In this document: positions 52,047 to 60,316 of the stretch, one piece after another
How the letters are laid out: the number at the start of each line of letters is the position of its first letter
How positions within the stretch are numbered: position 1 is the stretch's first letter
From: Mesorhizobium sp. YM1C-6-2
Lineage (GTDB): Bacteria; Pseudomonadota; Alphaproteobacteria; Rhizobiales; Rhizobiaceae
Assembly (NCBI RefSeq): GCF_003666685.1
Contig: NZ_RCIZ01000001.1
Location: forward strand, 620,001 to 684,000
Direction of reading: 5' to 3'
DNA length: 64,000 nt
Made by a program: the position numbers and the translations under genes
The notes under the pieces: model-generated
The model's input: the letters and a program-made list of their open reading frames with translations, nothing else
Database searches by the model: none
Told to the model about the DNA's origin: nothing

Positions 52047-53048
52047 TCAGCCGATCTTCACCACATTGCCGGTGCGTGCCGATTCCTCGGCGGCGAGCGT
52101 TGCTTCGAGCGCGGCGGCCGCATCGTCTGGCTTGCCGATCTCCGGCTTGCGGCCGGCCAGCGCGCAATTGGTGAAGTAGGTGAATTCGTCGCGCAGCGCG
52201 CCGCCGCGAACGCCCTCGAACATCGGCCAGTAGGTCGTGTCGGGGCTGTGCAGCCTGCTGGCGTCGACGATGCCGAGATTGGGGAACGTGTCCTGTACGT
52301 GGATGATCCCCTCGGTGCCGATGATCGACATGCGCTCGTCGATGTCGAACGGCGTCTTCTCAGGCATGCACCAGACCGTCTCCAGCGTCGCTGAGGCGCC
52401 GCTCGCGAAGCGGTACATGGTCTGGCCGATGTCGGGGTGCTTCAGCCCGCGCACGTCCACCGTCTGCGCATAGGCCGAGACGATGCGCTCGCCGGTGAAC
52501 CACAGCATGATGTCGGTGTCGTGGATGGCGTCGCCGACGATCGGGCCGATCTTGTTGAGGATCTCCGGCGTCCAGGCCGCCGGAATGTTGCGCCGCGAGC
52601 TCAGCGCCACGATCTTGCCGATGCGCCCGGCGTCGATCGCCTCCTTGGCCATGCGGTAGCGCGGGTTGAAGCGCACGATGTGGCCGATGAAGAGGATGCC
52701 CTTCGCGTTCTTCGACGCGGCGACGATCTTCTGCGCATCCGCGACAGTCGAGGCAATCGGCTTTTCGAGGAAGACGTGCTTGCCGGCCTCGAGGGCGGCG
52801 ATCGCCGGCTCGGTGTGCTGATCCCACATCGTGCAGATGGAGACGGCGTCGATCTCGGGATCGGCGAGCAGTTCGCGGTAGTCGCGGTAGAGCTTCTTCA
52901 CGCCGAACTTCTTGCCCTGCTCGGCGAGCCGGCTTTCGGTGCGCGTGCAGAGCGCCGCGAGTTCGAGATTGGGTATGCCCTTGATGGTCTCGGCATGGAT
53001 TTCGCCGAACCAGCCGAGGCCGATGACGCCGATGCGCAGTCTGTCCAA
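52047..53048 (-). CDS. Gfo/Idh/MocA family oxidoreductase (second of three)
   Basis: The 333-residue protein has the site IGVIGLGWFGEIHAE and EKP at 95-97. A TTG at 53048 preceded by GGGAGG is the likely start; a longer version would add 24 Arg-rich residues out of character. It is the last gene of the minus-strand run VOC, unknown barrel-like protein, SDR, Gfo/Idh, and faces the amidohydrolase gene. Confidence 0.9.
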   Translation of the reverse strand: MDRLRIGVIGLGWFGEIHAETIKGIPNLELAALCTRTESRLAEQGKKFGVKKLYRDYRELLADPEIDAVSICTMWDQHTEPAIAALEAGKHVFLEKPIASTVADAQKIVAASKNAKGILFIGHIVRFNPRYRMAKEAIDAGRIGKIVALSSRRNIPAAWTPEILNKIGPIVGDAIHDTDIMLWFTGERIVSAYAQTVDVRGLKHPDIGQTMYRFASGASATLETVWCMPEKTPFDIDERMSIIGTEGIIHVQDTFPNLGIVDASRLHSPDTTYWPMFEGVRGGALRDEFTYFTNCALAGRKPEIGKPDDAAAALEATLAAEESARTGNVVKIG

Positions 53049-53059
53049 TGTCGCCTCCC

Positions 53060-53839
53060 TCAGAAGTCCTCGAGCGTCAGCTCGCGTGCCATGACGATGT
53101 TGCCGGCGGTCAGCCCGCAATCGACCGGGATCGCCGCGCCGGTGACGGCGCTGGCCGCATCCGACGCCAGGAACGCGATGACGCGCGCCACCTCGTCCGG
53201 CTCGACAATGCGGCCGAGCGGATACCAGCGCTCCAGCGTCTTCAGCACCTCAGGGTCCTTCGCCTTGCGCTCGTCCCAGATCGGCGTGCGCACGGTGCCG
53301 GGCAGCACGATGTTGGCGCGGATGCCGTAGCGGCCATATTCGAGCGCCAGCGCCTTGGTCATGGCGATCATGCCGGCCTTGGCGGCGCTGTAGGCGGGGT
53401 CACCCAGCGCGTGCAGTCCGTTCACCGAGCCGACATTGACGATCGAGCCCGACCGCCGCTCGACCATCTGCGGCAGCACCGCATGGGCGCAGGCATAGGC
53501 GCCGTTGAGATTGGCGTTGACGTCCGCTTCCCAGCCCTTCGGGTCGGTGACGGAAAGGGTGGGATAGCGCGACACGCCGGCATTGTTGATCAGCACATGC
53601 ACGTCGCCGAAGCCGGCGAACGCCTGTTTCACCTCGTCGGGCGAGCCGATGTCGGCCAGCGCGGCCTTGACCGTGATCCCGTCCTTGCCGAGCGACTGCT
53701 TCAGCTCCAGCACCTTGTCGTTGCGGTCGACGGCGGCGATCGTCGCGCCTTCCGCGCCGAAGAAGCGGCAGAGCCACTGGCCGATACCGCCGGCCGCTCC
53801 GGTGATGGCGACGGTCTTTCCTGCGAATGCGCCGGTCAT
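53060..53839 (-). CDS. Short-chain dehydrogenase/reductase (SDR)
   Basis: The 259-residue protein has ITGAAGGIG, NNAG, Ser138 and YSAAK (Tyr150, Lys154). It is a classical NAD(P) dehydrogenase of sugars, polyols or hydroxy acids. ATG 53839 is chosen as it gives the canonical N terminus; the gene overlaps the unrecognised upstream gene by four bases and the Gfo/Idh start is 11 bases downstream. Confidence 0.92.
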   Translation of the reverse strand: MTGAFAGKTVAITGAAGGIGQWLCRFFGAEGATIAAVDRNDKVLELKQSLGKDGITVKAALADIGSPDEVKQAFAGFGDVHVLINNAGVSRYPTLSVTDPKGWEADVNANLNGAYACAHAVLPQMVERRSGSIVNVGSVNGLHALGDPAYSAAKAGMIAMTKALALEYGRYGIRANIVLPGTVRTPIWDERKAKDPEVLKTLERWYPLGRIVEPDEVARVIAFLASDAASAVTGAAIPVDCGLTAGNIVMARELTLEDF

Positions 53840-55014
53840 TTTCCGTCCCTCAATGCATCGCCTATCCAGGCCAGGTTGGCGCGCCTCAGATGCCCCCAAT
53901 TGTAGAAGGCGAGTTCGCTGACGCCGCCAGCCCGCAATGCCTCGATGGCGGCCAGGAATTCTCCCTTGCTCGCCAGATCGGGATAGGCCGGCCGCAATAT
54001 GCCGCGCAGCTTGGCTTTGTCGCCGAGCCGCCGCCTGAGATCGAAGAGATCGGCTTTCACCCGCGCCGCGCCCGGCTCGTAGAAACAGGCTTCGATGCGG
54101 TCGGCAATCCCGGCCAGCGCCTTGAGGTCGGTCCCTTCATACCAGGCACCGCCGGTCGGCCGCGCGACCGACGGAATGACCGAGACCGTCACCTCCCTGC
54201 GCACCGCCGCGCGGATTTCGGCGATCAGCGAGGTGACGGTCGCCGAGCGGTAGTCCAGATAGCGGCGCATCTCGCCGTTTTCGACCACATCGGCGGTCCA
54301 GAAAGCGTCGGCCATGTCGTCGGGAAGGTCGACATCGCTGTCGAGATAGGCGGTGATTTCCTCCGCGACCTTGGTCTTCAGCCGCTTCGCGTCGATGCCC
54401 ACCTTCTCCGCTCCGGCGACGCAATGCTCGCAGAAGCAGAGGCCGAGCTTACCGTCCAGCCAGCGGTTCGGCTTGTTGAGCGCGAATTCGTGGTGATAGC
54501 CGTGCGCATAGGGCGTGAAGCCCGGCGCTTCCAGCGACAGGCCCGAGACCTGGTAGCTTTCCGTCACATCCTTCGCCAGCCCGACCGCATAGGCGCGCGC
54601 GGCCGGCGCCGACGGACAGAGATTGTAGTAGTAGGGATCGCCGAAGGCGTTGCGGACGACAGCGTCGGGATGCGCCATGCCGAGCAGCGTGTTGTGCAGC
54701 AGCACCAGCCAGACATTGACCTGCATGCCGCCGGCGTCGGTCAGCTCGCGCAGCACGTCCTGCTTTTTGAGCAGGCTGTTGGCGACCGGCTTGATCGCGC
54801 CGTAGCGGGACGGGTCGGCGTTGAAATAGACCGTGCCGTCCTCGGGGAAATAGACCTTGCCACTCTTGCCATGCGGCCGCAGGAACTTGCCGGCATGATA
54901 GCTGCCGGCGATGGTGACGGTGTCGAGCCCTAGCGCGCGGAACTCGTCTAGCGCGGACGCGACGCCTGTCTCCGCGATGTCCCAGGCATAGGTGTAGATC
55001 GCCTTGTAGCTCAT
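53836..55014 (-). CDS. Unrecognised protein with CFCEHC motif (possible TIM-barrel)
   Basis: I do not recognise this 392-residue protein with certainty. The alternation of strands and helices (YKAIYTYAWDIAE, LGLDTVTIAGSYHAG, VNVWLVLLHNTLLG, GLSLEAPGFTPYAHG) suggests a TIM-barrel hydrolase or isomerase. A Cys cluster CFCEHC (Cys193, Cys195, Cys198), as in some glycosidase-like proteins, could bind metal. Glu162 in SLEAPG is a possible catalytic residue. It overlaps the SDR gene, so it belongs to the same pathway. Confidence 0.75.
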   Translation of the reverse strand: MSYKAIYTYAWDIAETGVASALDEFRALGLDTVTIAGSYHAGKFLRPHGKSGKVYFPEDGTVYFNADPSRYGAIKPVANSLLKKQDVLRELTDAGGMQVNVWLVLLHNTLLGMAHPDAVVRNAFGDPYYYNLCPSAPAARAYAVGLAKDVTESYQVSGLSLEAPGFTPYAHGYHHEFALNKPNRWLDGKLGLCFCEHCVAGAEKVGIDAKRLKTKVAEEITAYLDSDVDLPDDMADAFWTADVVENGEMRRYLDYRSATVTSLIAEIRAAVRREVTVSVIPSVARPTGGAWYEGTDLKALAGIADRIEACFYEPGAARVKADLFDLRRRLGDKAKLRGILRPAYPDLASKGEFLAAIEALRAGGVSELAFYNWGHLRRANLAWIGDALRDGK

Positions 55015-55040
55015 GTCGTGCTGCTCATGATTTCCGCGAT

Positions 55041-55397
55041 TCAGTTCTCGAACCAGCCGTCCTTCAGGTAGCGCATGTACTCGAACACCATGCCGTGCTT
55101 CTTGACGAACACGACTTCGAGGAAATCGCCGACGATGAAGGGCGGGATCAGGATTTCGACGCCGGGGGCGGCCAGATGCGGCGAGAGGTCGTCGACCCTG
55201 TAGGCCACATGCGGATTGTCGCGCACGAAAGCCGGCACGGTGCTGTCGGGCTCATAGCGCAGGAATTCGATGTGCTCGGGATGGTTGCGCGGATTGGTTA
55301 CCCAGATGCGGCTCTGCTCGACCCAATCCTCCTGCGGCTGCGGCTCGGTCGTGGTGATTCCGACGTGATCGAACACAAACGTGGACATGACTGGCAT
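55041..55397 (-). CDS. VOC superfamily protein (glyoxalase/bleomycin-resistance fold)
   Basis: The 118-residue protein has the VOC beta-alpha-beta-beta-beta repeat with a full set of metal ligand candidates: His11 (DHVGI), Glu44 (IEFLRY), His63 (PHVAYRV) and Glu106 (VFEYMRY). It would be an isomerase, lyase or epimerase acting on a small acid. GGAGG lies before the ATG 55397. It is the first gene of the minus-strand operon and is divergent from RpiR. Confidence 0.85.
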   Translation of the reverse strand: MPVMSTFVFDHVGITTTEPQPQEDWVEQSRIWVTNPRNHPEHIEFLRYEPDSTVPAFVRDNPHVAYRVDDLSPHLAAPGVEILIPPFIVGDFLEVVFVKKHGMVFEYMRYLKDGWFEN

Positions 55398-55442
55398 ACC
55401 CCTCCCGGCAGCGCGATGGTGGCTGCTCTTTCAGCCATTTTC

Positions 55443-55457
55443 TGAAACTATGTTACA
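55443..55457. promoter_or_regulatory. HexR/RpiR-type operator candidate (VOC side)
   Basis: TGAAACTATGTTACA matches the general TGnAn..nTTACA pattern. It is 46 bases upstream of the VOC start in the divergent gap to RpiR. Confidence 0.4.
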
Positions 55458-55599
55458 GAATTGACGGGCTGGCAACAGCAAATTTGTCTCTGCCGGATTA
55501 GCCACAATTGTTGAATTGTTTGGATTTTGGTCCGGCATTGTATCTCTGTATGCCGCCTTGGCTGGGTCAAAGAGCCTTCTTGCCAGTCTCGAAAAATCC

Positions 55600-55614
55600 T
55601 GTAATTAAATTTCA
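55600..55614. promoter_or_regulatory. HexR/RpiR-type operator candidate (RpiR side)
   Basis: TGTAATTAAATTTCA differs in one position from the palindrome TGTAATTAAATTACA, a perfect HexR-type site. It is 39 bases before the RpiR ATG, suggesting autoregulation. Confidence 0.55.
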
Positions 55615-55652
55615 GTCGTCTCAAGCATCAGGCGGACGGCGGAAGGTTCTCC

Positions 55653-56597
55653 ATGGCAGGTCCAAGATCTCCGCGCAGGGAAATCGACGAGCCGCCGATC
55701 GATCTCGTCTCGCGGATCGAGCGGGTCGAGGCACGGCTGTCGCCGGCGGAGCGTCTGGTCGCCGCCGCCGTTCAGCAGGATTATGAGGCGGCGACGCGGC
55801 TGACCATTGCCGAACTCGCCGAAAAGGCCGGCGTCAGCCAGCCTTCCGTCACCCGTTTCTGCCGCTCGGTCGGCTGCGCTTCCTTCGGCGATTTCAAGAT
55901 CCGCCTCGCCACCACGCTGACCGTCGCCGCCGCCTATCTGAAGACGGACAGGGTTTTCGCCGACGATATCGGCCAGCTCGCGCAGTCGGTCATGATGCGC
56001 GCGGCCAATGCCGTGCGCGCCGCGCTTGACCAGCTTGACACCGCCGCCCTCGGCAAGGCGATCGACGCTGTCGCCGGCAGCCGGCGCGTCGACATATATG
56101 GCCAGGGCGGCGGCTCGGCGGCCATGGCCGAGGACGCCAAGCTGCGCCTCTTCCGGCTCGGCCTACCGGTCGCCGCCTATGTCGACGGCCACCAGCAGCG
56201 CATGTCGGCCGCCACGCTGCAGCCGGGCGATGCAGTGCTCGCCATCTCCAACAGCGGCAGTTCGCGCACCGTCGTCGAGGCGGTGAAGATCGCCACCTCC
56301 TTCGGCGCCACCGCGATCGTGCTCACCCGGCCGGGCACGCCGCTCGCCGATGCCGGCACCATCGTCATCCCGATGACCATCGCGGAAGACGACAACGTGC
56401 TCGTGCCGACGCCGTCCCGCTACGCCCACATGGCGGTCGTCGACACGCTCGCTACCGGCGTCGCGGAACGCCTCGGCGCGCGTGGCCGCGAGGCGCTGCG
56501 GCGGGTGCGCTACACGGTCGCCAGCATCGGCATCGCCATCCCGACGCCGAGCACCGATCCCAGCGCCGTCATGCAGGGCAGGGACACGCATGAGTGA
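55653..56597 (+). CDS. MurR/RpiR family regulator with SIS domain
   Basis: The 314-residue protein has helix VSQPSVTRFCRSVGC (residues 61-75) and a SIS domain (about 125-260, IYGQGGGSAAMAEDAK and ISNSGSSRTVVEAV). The recognition helix is nearly the same as in the RpiR at 45.2 kb, so both may bind the same kind of site. It is followed by the PLP enzyme and RidA on the same strand. Confidence 0.92.
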   Translation: MAGPRSPRREIDEPPIDLVSRIERVEARLSPAERLVAAAVQQDYEAATRLTIAELAEKAGVSQPSVTRFCRSVGCASFGDFKIRLATTLTVAAAYLKTDRVFADDIGQLAQSVMMRAANAVRAALDQLDTAALGKAIDAVAGSRRVDIYGQGGGSAAMAEDAKLRLFRLGLPVAAYVDGHQQRMSAATLQPGDAVLAISNSGSSRTVVEAVKIATSFGATAIVLTRPGTPLADAGTIVIPMTIAEDDNVLVPTPSRYAHMAVVDTLATGVAERLGARGREALRRVRYTVASIGIAIPTPSTDPSAVMQGRDTHE

Positions 56598-56709
56598 CGG
56601 CCCGGCCACCGCACATTCGCATCTTCATTTTGCCGCGTCGTCCGTGCGGCAGGCTTGACATCGTCCTCCGACAGGGCTGGAGACGGGAATGGACAGGAGG
56701 AATGACGCC

Positions 56710-57771
56710 ATGCAGCTAGCCGCCGATCTCGACACGCCCGCCGTGACCATTGACCTTAGCAAGCTCCAGAAGAACATCGCGCGCGCCCAGCGCCTGGTGT
56801 CCGAGGCCGGCAAGCTCAACCGCCCGCACATCAAGACCCACAAGATACCCGACATCGCCGCCATGCAGGTGAAGGCCGGCGCGACCGGCATCACCTGCCA
56901 GAAGCTCGGCGAGGCCGAGGTCTTCATCGACGCCGGCGTCACCGACGACATCCTGATCACCTTCAACATCGTCGGCGCCGCCAAGACCCGCCGGCTCGTG
57001 GACTTGGCCCGGCGCGTGAAGCGGCTCGCCGTGGTGGCCGACAACGAGACCGTGCTGCAGGGCCTCTCCGAGGCTGCGCGCGGCAGCGGCGTCGACCTGC
57101 CGGTGCTGATCGAATGCGATGGCGGCTTCGGCCGCAACGGCGTGCAGACGCCCGACGCCGCACTCGATCTCGCCCGCCTCGCCGACAGGCTGCCCGGTCT
57201 CGTCTTCGAGGGGCTGGCGGTCTATCCGAACAATGCGCTCAACACCAAGCCGTTCTTCAGCCGCGCCATCGAGCTGTTCAAGGGCGCCGGCGTCCCGTTG
57301 CCGGTGCTGTCGGGTGGCGGCACTGCCGCTCTCCTGACGCTCGCCGACTATCCCATGATGACCGAGCACCGCGCCGGCACCTACGCCTACAACGATGTGA
57401 TGACGGTCGAGTCCGGCGCCGCCACCTGGGACGACTGCGCCATGCATGTGCGCGCCACCGTGGTCAGCCGCCCGACCGAGGACCGGGCGATCATCGACGC
57501 CGGCTCCAAGGTGCTGACCCGCGAACAGTATTTCGTGAAAGGGTTCGGCCGCATCGTCGAATATCCGGAGGCCGCCATCGCCAACCTCTCTGAGGAGCAC
57601 GGCATGGTCGACCTCTCCGCCTCGCCGCGGAAGCCGGAAGTGGGCGAGGTGATCAGCATCATTCCCAACCACTGCTGCGTCGTCTCCAACATGGTCGACG
57701 AGGTCTACGGCCTGCGTAACGGCGCGGTCGAGGTGGTCTGGCCCGTCGCCGCCCGCGGCAAGGTCAGGTAG
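56710..57771 (+). CDS. D-serine dehydratase/D-threonine aldolase-like PLP enzyme
   Basis: The 353-residue fold type III PLP protein has Lys42 in RPHIKTHK as likely Schiff-base residue, SGGG (201-204) as phosphate loop and an HxC metal site (His321, Cys323 in NHCC). HxC is the zinc site of eukaryotic-type D-serine dehydratase, whereas D-threonine aldolase has HxD. The start ATG 56710 lies behind AGGAGG. The RidA gene follows 25 bases later. It could eliminate ammonia from a D-3-hydroxy-amino acid or cleave it. Confidence 0.88.
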   Translation: MQLAADLDTPAVTIDLSKLQKNIARAQRLVSEAGKLNRPHIKTHKIPDIAAMQVKAGATGITCQKLGEAEVFIDAGVTDDILITFNIVGAAKTRRLVDLARRVKRLAVVADNETVLQGLSEAARGSGVDLPVLIECDGGFGRNGVQTPDAALDLARLADRLPGLVFEGLAVYPNNALNTKPFFSRAIELFKGAGVPLPVLSGGGTAALLTLADYPMMTEHRAGTYAYNDVMTVESGAATWDDCAMHVRATVVSRPTEDRAIIDAGSKVLTREQYFVKGFGRIVEYPEAAIANLSEEHGMVDLSASPRKPEVGEVISIIPNHCCVVSNMVDEVYGLRNGAVEVVWPVAARGKVR

Positions 57772-57796
57772 AAAAGTCAACAACGGAGAACATCAG

Positions 57797-58183
57797 ATGA
57801 CGATCGAGCGTTTCGGGCCACCCACCACCGGACCTGGCGGCCGCGCCGTGCCTTTCACCAAGGCGGTCCGCGCCGGCGATTTCGTGTTCGTGTCCGGCCA
57901 GGTTGCGATGGGGCCGGAGGGCGAGATCGTGCATGGCTCGATCGTCGAGCAGACCCACCAGACGATGGCCAACGTCAAGGCGATCCTCGCCGATCTCGGC
58001 CTTGGCCTGGAGCATGTCGTTAAGGCGACCGTGTGGCTCGCCGACACACGCGACTTCTGGCCCTTCAACAAGATCTACAACGAATATTTCGGCGCCGCCC
58101 TGCCGGCGCGTTCCTGCGTGCGGGCCGACATGATGGTCGACTGCAAGGTCGAGATCGAGGTGATCGCTTACGACCCGAAATAG
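57797..58183 (+). CDS. RidA family protein (second)
   Basis: The 128-residue protein has the RidA signatures FVFVSGQVAMGPEG and the substrate Arg in PARSCVRAD, and VEIEVIAY at the end. It directly follows a PLP enzyme that could release 2-aminoacrylate-like enamines, so a pathway role in their hydrolysis is likely. It is convergent with a Gfo/Idh gene. Confidence 0.9.
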   Translation: MTIERFGPPTTGPGGRAVPFTKAVRAGDFVFVSGQVAMGPEGEIVHGSIVEQTHQTMANVKAILADLGLGLEHVVKATVWLADTRDFWPFNKIYNEYFGAALPARSCVRADMMVDCKVEIEVIAYDPK

Positions 58184-58213
58184 GCTGCCGTTCCGGCAGC
58201 GACGGTCGCGCGC

Positions 58214-59338
58214 TCAGACGCGCGACTGCACCTCCACCATCTTCCCGTCGCGCTCGGAATCGTACATGGCGCTGAGGATGGTGATCACGCCTTCCGCTTC
58301 TCGGATCGACTGCGCATTGTCCGTATCCCAGCGGCGCACCCGCGCCAGCATGTTGTGGACCTCGCTGCTGTAATTCTCGTCGACCTCCAGCGAGTTGCCG
58401 ACCACGCTCGCGCTGAGTCCGCTCCATTCGTGCCAGCCGGGCTGGTAGCCGGCTTTTGCGTTGCGGACGTAGAGCCTGTAGGCCGGCGGCGTCAGCGCCA
58501 CGTGCAGCGTGCCGTTGGCCCCGTAGATCTCGATGCGCCAGGCCTCGACCCAGGGGTGCGCCTCCCAGCCGGTCATGTCGAGCGTGACGATCTTGTCCGC
58601 GTAGCGCAGGATCGCCGCGCCCGCATCCTCGTGCACGAGCCCGCCGATCGGCATCTCGACCGTCACGTCGAGCTGCGACAGCGTATCCTTCTTGAAGCCG
58701 TGCGCGGTGACGCTCTCGCCTTCGGGCAGCTTCAGCATCAGGCTGTTGACGTGCTTCGGGATGCCGAACAGCGAGACGATCATGTCGACCGCGTGGCAAG
58801 CGTCCGTGTACATCAGCCCGCCGAGGTCGTCGGGCTGGCTCTGCCAGATCTCGCGCGAGCCGCCGACCGGCGTCGCCGCATGCACGCGCGCCAGCGTCAC
58901 CGGCCCGAGCACGCCTTCCGCGAGGATGCGGCGCGCATGCCGGATCGCGGAATTGTCGTGCATCATGTAGCCGACCTGGAAGGGCACCGGCTTCGCCCGC
59001 ACGCCGTCGATCAGCGCCCGCATGGCCGGCAGGTTCGCCGCGCCCGGCTTTTCCAGCATGATCGCTTGGCCGCGCTCCAGCGCCTTGGCGACGTAACCGG
59101 GATTATCCTTCTCCCAGCCCTCGATGACGGCGAAGTTCACGCCGGGCTGATCGAGCAGTTCGTCCGCGCTGCCAAACGATTTGAGGCCGCAGCGCTCCTC
59201 AATGCCGGCGGCAATGGCCGGATCGGGATCGTAGCAGCCGACCAGTGTGACGTCGGGCTCGCCGCGCAGGATGTCCACGCGCGGAAAGATATGCGGATGC
59301 GTGCACCCAACGAATGCGACCCCGATCCTGTCGACCAT
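58214..59338 (-). CDS. Gfo/Idh/MocA family oxidoreductase (third)
   Basis: The 374-residue protein has a variant nucleotide site (GVAFVGCTHPHIF in place of GxGxxG, so cofactor binding may differ), EKP at 96-98 and a conserved C-terminal sheet. The upstream phosphotriesterase gene lies 57 bases away on the same strand. Substrate unknown. Confidence 0.88.
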   Translation of the reverse strand: MVDRIGVAFVGCTHPHIFPRVDILRGEPDVTLVGCYDPDPAIAAGIEERCGLKSFGSADELLDQPGVNFAVIEGWEKDNPGYVAKALERGQAIMLEKPGAANLPAMRALIDGVRAKPVPFQVGYMMHDNSAIRHARRILAEGVLGPVTLARVHAATPVGGSREIWQSQPDDLGGLMYTDACHAVDMIVSLFGIPKHVNSLMLKLPEGESVTAHGFKKDTLSQLDVTVEMPIGGLVHEDAGAAILRYADKIVTLDMTGWEAHPWVEAWRIEIYGANGTLHVALTPPAYRLYVRNAKAGYQPGWHEWSGLSASVVGNSLEVDENYSSEVHNMLARVRRWDTDNAQSIREAEGVITILSAMYDSERDGKMVEVQSRV

Positions 59339-59395
59339 CTTGAACGATCCTCCCGATATTTTCAGTGGCGAATTCCGGCGGGTGCTTTCCTCCGC

Positions 59396-60316
59396 TCAGG
59401 AGAGCGGATCGAAGGCGAAGAGCCGCCGCGGATTGTCGCGCAGCATGCTCCGGTAGACGTCGGGCCCGATCCCTTGCTCCGCGAACTTCCTGGGCAGTTC
59501 CGAAAGGAAATAGCGGTAGCCCGGTCCGCCCTCCCAGGCGGTGAGATAGGAGCGCCGGGCGAGGTCGCCGCTCACCATGATCTGGCCGCCATGGCCGTCG
59601 GCGATGAGCCGTGCGATCAGCTCGATACGAGCGGAATCGGCGAGGTACTTGGCCTTGGAGAACTGGTCGAAGCCCATGAACACGCCGCTCGCGGCGAGCT
59701 CGCGCAGATAGGCGAGGTCGGGTTTGAGGTCGAGATGGCCGACCAGGATGCGGCCGGCCGGCACGCCGAGCCCGGTGAGCAGCGCGATCTGGCCGTCAGC
59801 CCAGGTGCCTTTTTCGGTATGGGTGCTGATCGGCGCGCCGGTCGCCGCATGCGCCTCGGCCGCCGCCTCGAACACGCGCCGCTCATTGGCGTTCGGCCCG
59901 TCGAGGCTCGAGGAAGCCTTGATCAGTCCCGCGCGGACCCCGGTGCCGGCTATGCCTTCGCGCACCTCGGAAGTCATCCAGGCCGCGATCCCAGCGGTCG
60001 TCATCTCCGCGCTCAGCCGGTCGGCAAACTTGCCCTTGTTGAAGCCGGTCGCGGCTATCACGTGGACGCCGGCGGCCTTCGAGATGCGGGCGAGTGCGGC
60101 CGCATCGTTGCCGTAGTCGCGCGTCGTCATGTCGACCACCGCGCCGCCGCCCGCCTCGCGGAAGGAGATCAGCTCGGCGGCCGACTTTTCCTCGTCGTCG
60201 AGGCGCAGGTCGGGATCGGTGACGTCCTCGGGCGGCCGCGCGAAGACATGCTCGTGGCCAAGCGTGAGGCCGAGCTCTTCGGGTGCGATGTCGCCGAGGA
60301 CGGTGCGGACGATCAC
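59396..60316 (-). CDS. Phosphotriesterase-family hydrolase (PTE1, likely lactonase)
   Basis: The 306-residue protein has the complete binuclear site: His21 and His23 (GHEHVF), Lys133 (LIKASS), His166 (THTEKG), His194 (GHLDLKPD) and Asp251 (SGDLARR). The GTG start (60316) overlaps the FAD gene stop as GTGA. Most bacterial relatives are lactonases and not organophosphate hydrolases, so opening of a sugar lactone is likely. Confidence 0.9.
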   Translation of the reverse strand: MIVRTVLGDIAPEELGLTLGHEHVFARPPEDVTDPDLRLDDEEKSAAELISFREAGGGAVVDMTTRDYGNDAAALARISKAAGVHVIAATGFNKGKFADRLSAEMTTAGIAAWMTSEVREGIAGTGVRAGLIKASSSLDGPNANERRVFEAAAEAHAATGAPISTHTEKGTWADGQIALLTGLGVPAGRILVGHLDLKPDLAYLRELAASGVFMGFDQFSKAKYLADSARIELIARLIADGHGGQIMVSGDLARRSYLTAWEGGPGYRYFLSELPRKFAEQGIGPDVYRSMLRDNPRRLFAFDPLS

